Source: Hypericum androsaemum (Eukaryota; Streptophyta; Magnoliopsida; Malpighiales; Hypericaceae). From it: DNA of 64,000 bases. The position numbers and the translations under genes were made by a program. Positions 21,076 through 31,576 of this stretch are shown here, piece after piece. Positions within the stretch are counted from its first letter, which is position 1. Each line of letters starts with the position of its first letter. The notes below the pieces were generated by a model that was not told where the DNA came from, did not search any database, and saw only the letters and a list, made by a program, of their open reading frames with translations. The DNA lies in assembly GCA_963995505.1 (NCBI GenBank), contig OZ023183.1, positions 16,364,671-16,428,670 on the forward strand, given 5' to 3'.

Positions 21076-22642
21076 ATCTTTACCTTGGCTCAATTCTAAA
21101 ATCAATCGTCATCTTGAGCTTCACTTACTCTTCCACTTCCGATCATCATCTTCACTGCATGCCCCTCTCATTAAGCTTCATGCTCCACCTCGAACATGAC
21201 TTCATCATTCGCCTCAATCAGAAAAACTCCACCTGGAATCATCCACAAGTATCTACTCACCATGATCTTCACTCGATCATTCAACACATCAAGAGAAAAC
21301 CGTATGTGCGCAAGCTTCACCCTGCTATTTGGTGCTATACTTTCTCAACCGATCTCCGATCAAAACAAGAAAAGAGGACACCAACTTCTGGACTTTACAT
21401 CACCTTCTCGTGACTGCCTCACTCCGGCCTTACATCACCTTCTTGTGAACACCTTGTTAGACACCTTCACTTTGAATTATTGCACCTTACTCCTTCATCC
21501 TCGTGGACAACCTGGTGGTAACCTGCGGAACACGAGAGTAAATTGACACTTGCAATACCAGTGCTAAATTGCACTTCGCCACTTCTGCACTACATCTGCG
21601 CCTCGTCAACGAGTACTAGGCCCAAGTTCTGCTCAAGGTCTTCACCCGATCTACCTCCTGGTCCAACACTATGAACTCACAACCCGGTCAAGAGTATCAC
21701 TCCTCCACCTTGAACCAAACCTCATGACCGATCTTCTGTGAATCTACCTCACCTGAACTTATCTGCTTCAATAGAACCTCAATCTGACCTTCACTCGGCC
21801 AAATTCTTCTCAACTCGGACGATCAAATCACCATGCCCATCACCTGCCCAATCTACATACCTGCATACTCCAAAGTTGTTGAGAAAATACCATAAATCAG
21901 CCAATTCCTTGACTTTTAATCAAATTGTTGACTTTTGGTCAACTACTCAAAATGTTGACTTTTTATCAACGAAAATCTAGGATTTTTCATCTTCAACAAC
22001 TCCAAACACCAAGGAGCATAGGGGTGGCGGCCGGCAGCCCATCTTCTGGCTACAGCGGGGGAAGGGCGGTTGTGGCTGGGCTTGCCTTGGATGGCGACGG
22101 CGGGACACAGGCGCTGGACCACCTCCGGTCGCGGCTCTCTTCATCGCACGTTCACAAGGCAGGGTTTCTCTCTCCCCGATTCTCTCTCTCCCTAAATCTT
22201 CAGTGATGGCGCGATGGAAAGCATGGCCTCCCTCTCTCCTCGCGACGGTAGGGCGACACAGCTTTGCTCCGTGAGGCATCGGCGTTGACTTCGAGTGGGT
22301 CTCCTTTCGCTTCTCCCTAGGCGCGACGGCGATGTAAGCTTTCATGTCTCTCTTTTCGACAGAAACGGGTTTTCTGCCTCTCTCTCCTGAGGCTCACGAC
22401 GGCGGTGTCAGCTTTTCAACCCAGCGTGGGCAAAGGGTGGCGAGCTACATAAGCTCGCGGCAGAGCGGCGAGCACCCTCTCCATAAACGCGGCCTAAGTC
22501 TCCAAAGGGGTGGAAATCCTAATTCTAATTTTCCCCCAATTTAGCGAGAATTACCAAATTGTCCCAGCTTTTCTTCTGAAATTACAAATCAGTCCCTCCA
22601 CAGCAATTTCTCCCGGATACACACCAAGCTCTTAATACTAGT

Positions 22643-22978
22643 TGTTTTCGATAGGCCTATATACAACAATAGAGAGATAGGAGAATAATAGGAATACCGA
22701 GGACACGCGATATATGTGGTTCGATCAACTGACCTACTCTACGAGGGTATAGACGATCTTCACTATGATATGGAGTACAACAGATACATAGCCTATGGCG
22801 AGGCTACCCGCCTCAAGTCCTTCTCCCTTTGCCTATACTACAGTAACTATTGTTTTAGCCCAATGAACTCTTTAACACTGCCCCCTTATTTATAGGAGAC
22901 TAACCCTAGAGTTACTTCCTAATTAGAATCCTATTACAATAGGCAATAACTAAATAGGAAGTTGAGACATTTCCAACA
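22643..22978 (-). repeat. 5' LTR of the non-coding retroelement
   Basis: 336 bp. It lost ~17 bp near its outer sense-strand end relative to the other copy, and differs from it at many sites, so the insertion is old. Confidence 0.83.
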
Positions 22979-22983
22979 ATACT

Positions 22984-24138
22984 GAATGGTATAAAAAAAC
23001 TAGTATTTCCTCCAATAGACAATCTTCTATTAAAAAAGAAAAAAATATATGAGATTCCAAATATGATACCCCATACCAATAACCATTATAGGTTATACCT
23101 AGAAAAAAATTCGCTATCGTTTATTTGCCTATTATTACTGTTTCACTTTCGCCCACTATTTCGCCGTTATGGTGGACATTGGCCTTTGAAAACAAACAAA
23201 ATGGTGGACATTGGGACTTGATAAAGATGGGTGGGTAGCGCTGGACGACTAATTATTTCGGTGGCAAATAATTTATTAATTGTATTCCTTTCAAAATTTA
23301 ATTTGTCAAGATTTTTTTACTATATAACAGGTTAAGAGATTTTGGATTGAGTGGGGACAACATAAAAATTGTCTTCACGGAGGAGATATTATTTAGACCA
23401 TCATATTTTATTAAAAATTGTGTCTACAGATCTGACGGTCATTAAAAACCGTATCTATAAGTATAATGACTTGATCCATTTCAATAGGGGACAACTCTGA
23501 TCCCCACTGAATCCGAACCCAGATTAAGATTATATCTTCTAAATTGAAGGCTAAAGTTTTTTTTGGGTTTGGCAATATGTGAGTATATGCAGATATGTAG
23601 GTTCGAGATAGGGTCTCGCATATAGCCTATATATTTTTTGTACTCTAAATATTATATTGATGATTATCCTGGTCCCATAAATATAAGTTTGACCGAATAA
23701 CGTATATCGTGTGTTCTAGTTATTTCTATCTCTCTCACTACTATATATAATGGATATACTAAACATTCGATTTTGCGCTTCCGCTCTCTAACGTTTATCA
23801 TAATCGGCTAACTTTACATGTAAAAAATTTATATTAAAATAGCACTCAACCTAATGGTATGCTTGTAAATATTCAAATGTAAATATTTAAACTAAGTTAA
23901 ATCTTATAAATTGATCTACGCGAAATGATGTTAATTATATGTTTCCAATTAAATAGCCGGCATATGAAACAACTCATCTGATCACTTAATCAAAAGCTGG
24001 CGCGCCGATAGCCGCGTATATTGCCCGCTGATCGGAAATAGGTTCCACGACTGCGACATCTCCATTACTTTTACGTGTCCTCTCAAACCGTGTTTATTCT
24101 GTGCCCGAAATTATTAGAATTTGTGTTGGACCGTAAGA
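22984..24138. other. Intergenic, no gene recognised
   Basis: AT-rich, with no open frame worth calling and no clear repeat boundaries. Confidence 0.4.
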
Positions 24139-24482
24139 TTTGAAATAGGGCAAATTCCCTAGATTTTTCTCACCCTCTTCTTAGGGTCCCTGGATTTTGA
24201 AAAATGATTGTCCCGTCCCTAAATTTTGATGATAATAAACTCTCGGGTCCCTGGAACCGGAATATTCCATATTCTCTGGCGAACTCTCACTTCAAATGAT
24301 CAAAATGCCCCCTCTCAATTAAAAAACAAAAAAATCCTCTCTCTTTCCTACCTTTAACTCCTCCTTCTTCTCCTCTCAAACTCTCCTCTCTCTCTCTCTA
24401 ATCTCTCTCAATCTAAAAAATCAGCTCCCACCGGACAACCTTAAATTGACGACGACACTAGTCTCTCCGCCAAAATAAACGC

Positions 24483-25106
24483 CCACCTTCTCGTCTACCC
24501 GTTCTTTCAACCCGGCCACATCATCCCTCTCCTCGACCTCACCGTCAAGATCCTCGACCGTGGCGTAACTATCACGGTTGCCGTCGCCCTAAAAAACCTC
24601 CACCTCCTCGGCCCGCTCCGGTCCTGCCATGTGTCCCACCTCCTCCTCCCCGAGCCCGACATCCCCCCTCCATCCGCCCCTAGAAACTGCCTCTTTGCGG
24701 TGATCCGGTCCTTCTGAGACTGCCACGAGCCCCTCATCAAGTACTGGTTCCGATCTCACCCATCCCCGCCGGCGGCGTCCTCTCCGATTACTTCCTCGGG
24801 TGGACGAACGACCTCGCGTCCGAGGTCGGGATCAAGCGCGCGGTGTTCTCCCCGTCGGGCGCCCTGGCGTTCTCCGTCTCCGTTCGGACCTGGCTGGACC
24901 GGCCCTGGCGTCTCCCCTAGAAAATTGTCAGTTTCTCGAATATTCTGAATTCCCCATCTTACCCCTGGTGGCAGATCTCCCACCACTATTAAGACGCCAA
25001 GGAAGGGGAACCGAACTACGAGTTCATCCTCCAGAACGAGCTCTCCTTCGTGACGCACAGCAGTTGGAACTCGCTCCTCGAGGGGGTCGCGGCAGGGGTG
25101 GGGATG
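24483..25106 (+). pseudogene. Captured UGT89-like glycosyltransferase, N-terminal part and PSPG fragment
   Basis: In changing frames the sequence reads HLLVYPFFQPGHIIPLLDLT, NLHLLGPLRS, LIKYWFRSHPSPP, TNDLASEVGIKRAVFSPSGA, NSPSYPWWQIS and VTHSSWNSLLEGVAAGVGM. These are ordered blocks of family-1 plant glycosyltransferases; the FSPSGA and YPWWQ blocks point to the UGT89 group. The last block is part of the PSPG box that binds the UDP-sugar, with HCG altered to HSS. There are in-frame stops (for example TGA at 24717), frameshifts, and a deletion of the middle of the enzyme between the YPWWQ region and the PSPG box. It is a non-functional captured copy. Confidence 0.82.
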
Positions 25107-26612
25107 TTGAAAGGAAGGATTTTCACCCCTCTTGCAATAATGAGTAAGTAAGGAATTGTCGTCCCACAAGGACTAAGCTAGGCCGCAAACTCGACTTTAC
25201 CACTAGTTTAGGACAATAAGAAATAGAGTTATCAATTCTAAACACAATAAGTTACTTGAAATAAAATTGCAACTAAACAAGGCGATGGTTTAACTACTTA
25301 AAATAAGAGTGAGCTTGGTACCAATGACAACCTAAATAACCAAATGGCTTATGGGGTTTATTAAGTTCATGATATGGTCCGGATATTTTGAAGGTAACTA
25401 ATCAATGCTCTCGCGACAAACTAGTCTAAATCGATTCTTAACTAGACTTAGATGAACTAACCACACTCTCACGACAAATTAGCCATCTAATCTAACTAAT
25501 CACCAACTATAATCACCATCCTTTGGACAACTAGTCACCTAAGGTGATCTCTCATCAATAGGTTTCTACTCAACTAGTTAAATGGTCCGTTAATCCTAAC
25601 CCCTCTCGGCGATTAACATTAACCATGTTCATAATCAAGGTAATCAATCAAGATTAAGCATTAAGCTCATTAACTAGTACACATACCTAGGCATATTAAC
25701 CCCCTAAATTATTGGCTAAGTAGGTGTCATCAAGGCACTAAACTCACTAATCAACTACTCACACATATTCACCAAACAACTCAATACATCCATTGAACAA
25801 AGCAAGCAAAGCAAGAACATTAAAAGAGAGAGTAAGAGAAAGCTCAAGATGGTCTTCAAGCATCCAATATTCTTCCTTCAAGTTCCCTACACAAGCTTCA
25901 ACAATGGCTTCTTAGATCTAACAATGGAGAGCCAAGCTTTTTTTCCAAAGAAGAGAAAGTTAGTGGGGGAGTTGGTGAGTATTTTTAGCAAAATATCTAA
26001 AAGTCTAAGGCTAAAAGTTCTTCCTTCCAAAATAAGTCAAAGAAGCTATTTGTACAAGTTTTTGGCTTATGAAGTGCCAGCCACGAATTCACTATTCATG
26101 CCCAAAAATGGGCCCAAAACAAATCCTAAAATTTGGCCCACTCGTCAGATTTGTTGGCAGATTTGAAGGTCAACTTTGGACACAATTTTTCTCTCACTTG
26201 GACTCCGAATCTGAAGAAGCCCATGAAGACAAAGTTGTAGCTCCGGATGTTTTCTTTCCAACGCAACCTTGTTTGCCTCCATTGGACTTTGGATGAGAAA
26301 GTTATCAGTATTTGAGTTGCAAGGGGTCAGTTTTGCTCTATGCTTTCTTGGGTCTCGTAAAATGCCAATTGTCCCGGCTGATCCAATCGCCTATGACATG
26401 CTCCAAAGTTCACCAATATCCTCCTCGCATCACCATATAGTCTCTTAGTAATAAAAATGAACGAAAAGTAATAAAAATCACAAGAACTACACTAAAACGT
26501 TCAAAGTACAATATATAACAATACAACGATACATAACACACAAAAATACTAGAAACAATAAAAAATCGACACTAAAACATACATGGATGATAGAGTATTT
26601 TCACACTCATCA
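25107..26612. mobile_element. 1.5-kb insertion inside the Pack-MULE, LTR-like
   Basis: Flanked by GATG at 25103-25106 and 26613-26616. Removing the insert and one GATG restores the glycosyltransferase reading VGM-LTWP across the junction, which proves it is a later insertion. TTTTCAC occurs near both ends. No coding region was recognised (the short frames at 25849-26296 show no known motif). Size, composition and the 4-bp duplication fit a solo LTR, but the ends TTGAAAGG...CTCATCA are not a clean TG...CA pair, so the class is open. Confidence 0.72.
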
Positions 26613-26880
26613 GATGCTGACATGGCCAGTAGCCGCAGACCAGTTTGTCAATGCGGGGCTTCTCATGGACGGGCTCTGAGCCGGGGTGAGGGTCGGGGAG
26701 GCGGAGGTGAGGGTGAGGGTGCCATCGCCGGAGGAGGTGGCAAAGATGGTAGCGGCGGCGCGGGGGTTAGAGCTGAGTGCGAGGGCTAAAGGGGTGGGGG
26801 AGGCAGCGAAGCGGGCGGTGGCAGAAGGCGGGAGCTCGTACTTTGATCTGGATCGCTTCATTAGGGAGCTCATACTTTTT
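26613..26880 (+). pseudogene. Captured UGT89-like glycosyltransferase, C-terminal part
   Basis: Continues the same gene: ATGCTGACATGGCC gives MLTWPVAADQFVNAGLLMDGL, then a TGA. In the same frame follow AGVRVGEAEVRVRVPSPEEV, ARAKGVGEAAKRAVAEGGSS and YFDLDRFIREL. This is the normal C-terminus of plant UGTs, where DQF...NA ends the sugar-donor region and GGSS precedes a final helix. The stop after MDGL breaks it. Confidence 0.82.
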
Positions 26881-27134
26881 TGTCTTTGGGTTGATTTTGA
26901 TGGGGATGGGTAGGAGGAAGAAGATGATTGGGATGAAGAAGGAGGGTTTTTAAAAAAAAAATTAAGTGGGAGGGGTATTTTTGTCTTTTCAAGTGGGGTA
27001 TCGCCGGAGAATATAGAATATTCCGGCTCCAGGGACCCGAGAGTCTATTATCATCAAAACTTAGGACAGAACAATCATTTTCTAAAATTCAGACCAAAAT
27101 CCAAGGATGTGAAAGTAATTTGCCCTTTAAAATA

Positions 27135-29099
27135 TCTACTGATTCAAATCATCTTGGGGTATTTTGGGTCTTTTACTCAAGAATACTCATGTAGTGTTCT
27201 CACGCACCCCACACATTCTCCTCTTTTTCTCTCTAGAATTTTTTTATAAAAAAAATCCTCCGAATTCGGTGTTCTCCTCTCCATCTCTTACGAGAGAGAG
27301 ACATTTTCCGAGAGAAAGAGATTCGGTTTCTCAGGTATTCCCTCAAGCATCGGTTGGTTTCAAACCAAACTTTTTCCGAGAGAGATTTGGGATTTAGGAT
27401 TTGGGTCTTTGTGTGTTTTTTTTATAATTAGACTTCTACATTAGAGGAACAATTCTGGGATACAGGAGGTGAGCTCCCGGAGTTCTTTCGGGTTGGATTT
27501 TGATTAGGTGGTTTTCGGGCTTTGGATATGACGAGAAATGGGACTTCTTTGGAGCTTGCTTTTGTTTGGTTGTATTCGGTATGTTCTTGTTTTTTTTTTT
27601 TGCAAGTATCTAATGTCGTTGAAGTTTGGCGATTGAAGAAGAAAGTGGCTTGGTATTGGTACTTTGTGTTAATATCATTTCTATTGAGAATATAACATAC
27701 AATTTTTATTTTTGCCATTTTATCACTAGTATAACAACTCTCTTTTTAATTATTATTTTATATACGGTATCAATATCATTCGTATATATTACCAATATTA
27801 TTTATATATCGTATCAATATCATTCATATCGTACTAATATTATTTGTAGAAGCAATAACAAATTTATTTGTATATTTTGTAGAGTGACAATAATATATTT
27901 TTCTAGTGATACTAGTATTGATACTAACCATCTCAACATCTTTGGCGAGCCCAAGTTCATTTAATTAGGGCTTTGGAGTTCAAAATAGTCAGTTTTGAAT
28001 TAGTTTTTTTCTCAAAAAAATTATTTTTTTCCTTTTGTTATATTTCCATAACTTATCACATCCCTAATTTGTAGCTAGGTAGGTTTAATATCTGTTTTTT
28101 CAATATTGACCTGAATATTATTTTATTTACTAGTTTACCACCAATACCCCTTTTGATCTACCTTCCTTACCAACTGATCCCCCAAATTCTAACCGTGTTT
28201 ATTCTATCCCTTTTTTAAATAATATCTGTTGTATTTTGATAAGTAAATTTTATTAAATATATAGTAATTTTTATACCGTAGAACTCAATAGAACTCTCCC
28301 TCACCCTCTGATGAGTGGTGTCTCCCTCGTACGAATAGTACGAGAGTTGCTGTAAAAACACATTAAAAACTATATTATTGTAAAATTTAGTAGAGAAAAA
28401 CAACAATAGAGAAAAGAACTAATACACAAAATTCTGGCAGGTTAAATTACGAAACTATAAAACTCGTGCATACTATATAAAGATTCTGGCAAAATTTAAC
28501 CCATGATATCTTTTACTGCCTGAGGTATAATTTCTTTGGATGGTGGCTGGTCAATTTTTCCGCCAAAAATTATCGGGACCACAAATTTTAGGCTCCATCG
28601 AACTCGAAGATTTCGATACGTTGGGAGGAATAATCTTTGGAGCATATTAGATGGAAGCCTGTGGATGATGAAATACATGGGTTTGGGTCCATATTTGAAT
28701 AATTCCCATTCTTATTCCGATGACTAAACACGGACGGTTCATTGATGAGGTGGTACACGATGCTCAGCACTAAGTCGCCACTAATCTAGATGCGGCAAAT
28801 CAACCATTCCATCATTTGATTTTTCGACACTTTTTGACTCTTTCAAACGCTTATGCCTCTGTTTGCCAACGAAAATGATCTTTTAGGTCATCACCGGGGG
28901 AGTTATTGGTTTAGCATTTACACCGATACGCTGAATATCTACGGAAAAAACATAGCCATTAAACTCATCAAGATTTTCTTAGTTCAAACTATTGGAATTA
29001 GAAATCAATTAATTCAGATTCGGTTCAAATAAGATATTTGAATAATGACATAGTTTTTTTGATAAGTATTTGGAATAACTCGTATTTTTAACTAAAGTT
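27135..29099. other. Intergenic, leader-like segment but no gene
   Basis: 27240-27600 has the look of a plant 5' leader and first intron (pyrimidine-rich start, GAGAGAGAGAC, CAG/GT-like sites), yet no coding exon follows within 2 kb. It may be a promoter fragment left by a deletion. A short palindrome CTCGTACGAATAGTACGAG lies near 28327. Confidence 0.35.
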
Positions 29100-29312
29100 C
29101 AGACACACACATATTTTTTGGTTTATAATCACTTGGTATCCGGTCCACTGGGCCGAATAAGCCGAGTAGGACCTTTAAAATGTGGTAAAGTTCTCCCAAT
29201 AAATATTTAATACTGCTACGTTTCCAAGGATTCGAACCCGAGACCTTGGCTAAACTACAACAACTCATTCATCAATTGATCTAAATATTTGTTCATAAAT
29301 CAGACACATATT
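29100..29312 (-). mobile_element. tRNA-derived SINE-like element
   Basis: On the - strand a perfect B box GGTTCGAATCC (29238-29228) is preceded by TGTTGTAGTTTAGCCAAGG, an A-box-like region. The 3' end runs into AAAAAA (29119-29114). Similar flanks CAGACACACACATATT (29100-29115) and CAGACACATATT (29301-29312) look like a target duplication. About 180 bp long, with no coding content. Confidence 0.55.
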
Positions 29313-29457
29313 AACTAACTACAAATGCCCACCCTACGAATAATGGAATTATGTCCTTACAATATCAATAAAAAGTAGTGAACCTCTCTGCCTTCTTACA
29401 AAAAGTATCGAATTAGAATATTAGAAATATAAAAAATGCATAAAAGGGAAATGAGAT
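29313..29457. other. Spacer downstream of tRNA-Phe
   Basis: On the - strand it begins CCCTTTT (29447-29441) and GCATTTTTT, T-runs that serve as RNA polymerase III terminators just after the tRNA. Confidence 0.5.
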
Positions 29458-29482
29458 TGCGGTGAACGTGGATCGAACACGT

Positions 29483-29525
<43 letters not shown>

Positions 29526-29530
29526 CCCGC
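29458..29530 (-). tRNA. tRNA-Phe(GAA)
   Basis: The 73-base - strand sequence folds into a complete cloverleaf: acceptor GCGGGGA/TCACCGC with discriminator A, D arm GCTC-AGTTGGGA-GAGC, anticodon stem TCAGA/TCTGA with loop CTGAAGA (anticodon GAA), T arm ACGTG-TTCGATC-CACGT. There is no intron. The G5-A68 mismatch is also found in known plant cytosolic tRNA-Phe. Upstream (to the right) lie ATATATTAG at about -30 and CAA-type motifs, usual for plant tRNA genes. T-runs follow 3'. The T stem has A-T where I recall G-C in the common plant sequence, a compensated change. Confidence 0.97.
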
Positions 29531-30131
29531 TTGATGTCACTTTGCTTCACAATAACTAATATATTGTAAAGCTTCAAAGTATCTTTATTCTTTCGTACAT
29601 GCTTCTCCAATTCATTTAAGCCTCGTGGACTTGCGGTTCATTTGGGAATGGAACGGCGGGGGAAGGTACAAGTGAAAGTGAGGTAGTAATTCACCAAATG
29701 AAAAAAAAAGTTATCAAACTTTTCCCCGGACAATTATAGTCCCTTAAATATCGGATCTACTAAACCTATAATTTAGGGTCCGAGCTAAGAAAAAGTTTTG
29801 AAAAGCGATTAAATTACTCAACTAACACCGATACATTATAATAGCTAGAAACCTAGTAATTAAAGTAGAATAATTTATTTACCATTAATTTAAGTGTTTG
29901 TCAGTATATGACCGACGAAACACAGGCCGTGTACGAACAATAAATCACACGATTAATTTGATATGGTACAGTTTGATTTGTTGAATAGGTACATGGAACA
30001 AATCAATCCGAAAGCTGAAGTATTTTTAATCTAACAGTATAAAAAATGTACTAATTTAAGAAGATTTAGGATTTGAATCCTGGCAATTATAATAGTGGGT
30101 GTAAAATTTATCTTTTAAAAAATAAATTGAT
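29531..30131. other. Intergenic, upstream of tRNA-Phe
   Basis: Apart from the tRNA's own upstream TATA-like motif, nothing is recognised. Confidence 0.4.
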
Positions 30132-30139
30132 CCGAAAAG

Positions 30140-30902
30140 TAGGGATGGTAATGCGTAGGGTAGGGTAGGATAAGTATTGGTAGAACGAACTCATACCCTA
30201 GTTTTTAGAGTTGGACTTATAGCCTACTCTCGACCCTATAAATTTTTTATTGTTAGACCATACCCTACCCTTCAGGAGACCCAGGGTCCGACCCTTTAAC
30301 GTTCTATTTTTTTGATAATTACTTTACAACATATTTTTGTTATTTCAATATAATCCAAATAAAAATTAAGAAAAAAGTCAAAGTTTATGTAATAAAACGA
30401 TAATCTCAAGTTAAAGTTGAGAGTGAACTATAAATCAACTAGTTCAAATGGATAACCGTTGACCACAACATAAAATGAAATACATACGGCTACGTCGTCA
30501 ATCAAAAAATAAAACTTAAAAAAATTCTTGCATAATATAAATTACAACTTCAAAATAATTTCTTGCTAAATTTTCAAGTGACTTCTTAACAAGTCTTATT
30601 GATCATCTTTTTGCTCTTATAATCTAACTCTTCTCGGTAGGTTTTGCATATAACCTAAATATTTAATTACTTAATTAGTCATATAATTATCTTAGTAATG
30701 TAATAAATATGAATCTAAGTAGAGTCTAATTAGGATACGGTCTAATTAATGGGTCTATAGGTAGGGTCATGGTCTGGGTTTATATGGACCCTATCCAGAC
30801 CCAGACCCTATCTAAATAGATAGACTCAAACTCATACCCTAATCAAGACCTATAGACCCTAAGGGTTTGATCTACTGGGTCTGGGTCTTTTTGTCATCCT
30901 TA
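30140..30902. mobile_element. Non-autonomous hAT-type element, second family member
   Basis: 763 bp with identical 8-bp flanks CCGAAAAG (30132-30139, 30903-30910). Ends are TAGGGATGGTAA and, reversed, TAAGGATGACAA, the same consensus as the 8303-8877 element. GGGTAGGGTAGG near the left end and GGGTCTGGGTC near the right are subterminal repeats. No ORF. Confidence 0.88.
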
Positions 30903-31082
30903 CCGAAAAGTGTACCTCTAAAGGCTGTTTTGGTAGCCACGTACATGATACAACAGTAACCCAGATGAAAAAATCTGATCATTTAGTTGTTTTTTGGTAA
31001 GTAATTATTATATTTATGTGTTTATGCACCAAATTTAAAAATTACAAGGTAAAAGTATCCGACTATACGAAGCTGCAATAAA

Positions 31083-31576
31083 AAATTTCCCGATTATACC
31101 GAAAAGATAAAATTACAAGCATCCAGCTATTAAAAAATCACAATGCAAAACTGCCAAAATATAAGGTCACTTCTTTAGAATTTGCGGCCACCTAAATAGC
31201 TCACAACCAAATATTTTTGAAAAAATAGATCGGATTGAGTAAGAACTAAAGAAAATTTATTCCTAGGTGGAGACCAAATTTTGGGCCGTCAAATTCAATT
31301 ATAAAAGAATATTTTTAAATCTGATAGTAAATTTCCCGAATTATACCGAAAAAATAAAATTACAAGCATCCAGCTATTAAAAAGTCACAATGCAAAACTG
31401 CCAAAATATAAGGTCACCTCTTTAGAATTTGCGGCCACCTAAATAGCTCACAACCAAATAGTTTCGAAAAAATGAGATCGGATTGAGTAGGGACTAGAGA
31501 AAACTTGTTCCCAGGTGGAGACCAAATTTTGGGCCGTCAGATTCAATTATAAAAGAATATCTTTAAATCTGATAGT
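31083..31576. repeat. 246-bp tandem duplication
   Basis: Copy 1 is 31083-31328 and copy 2 is 31329-31576. Both run from AAATTTCCCG through TTGCGGCCACCTAAATAGC and GGTGGAGACCAAATTTTGGG to CTGATAGT. They differ at roughly a dozen positions. No coding potential; whether a third, diverged copy lies just outside was not established. Confidence 0.92.

Larger units (their letters stand above)
20723..22978 (-). mobile_element. Non-coding LTR retroelement (LARD/TRIM-like, Copia-type ends)
   Basis: 2256 bp with direct LTRs (20723-21075, 22643-22978), TG...CA ends and an identical 5-bp target duplication ATACT (20718-20722, 22979-22983). On the - strand the 5' LTR is followed by ACTAGTATTAAGAGCTTGG, a decayed form of the tRNA-Met primer site TGGTATCAGAGC, so the sense strand is -. 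Each LTR has a TATA-like CCTATAAATAGG. The 1.57-kb interior encodes no gag or pol. A GC-rich part (22010-22500) looks unlike the rest and may be captured host sequence. Confidence 0.87.
24148..27125 (+). mobile_element. Pack-MULE carrying glycosyltransferase gene fragments
   Basis: The ends form long terminal inverted repeats of ~130-140 bp, both starting GGGCAAATT and sharing CAAAATGATTGT-, TTTTGATGATAATA- and CTCTCGGGTCCCTGGA-type blocks. The 9-bp flanks TTTGAAATA (24139-24147) and TTTAAAATA (27126-27134) differ at one base, fitting a Mutator-like target duplication. No transposase is present. The interior carries parts of a UDP-glycosyltransferase in + orientation, which defines a Pack-MULE. 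A later 1506-bp insertion (25107-26612) splits it; before that the element was ~1.47 kb. Confidence 0.87.

Noticed and set aside
27240..27660. Leader-like region that might start a gene
   Set aside because: No coding exon with plant-like codon use follows within 2 kb on either strand.
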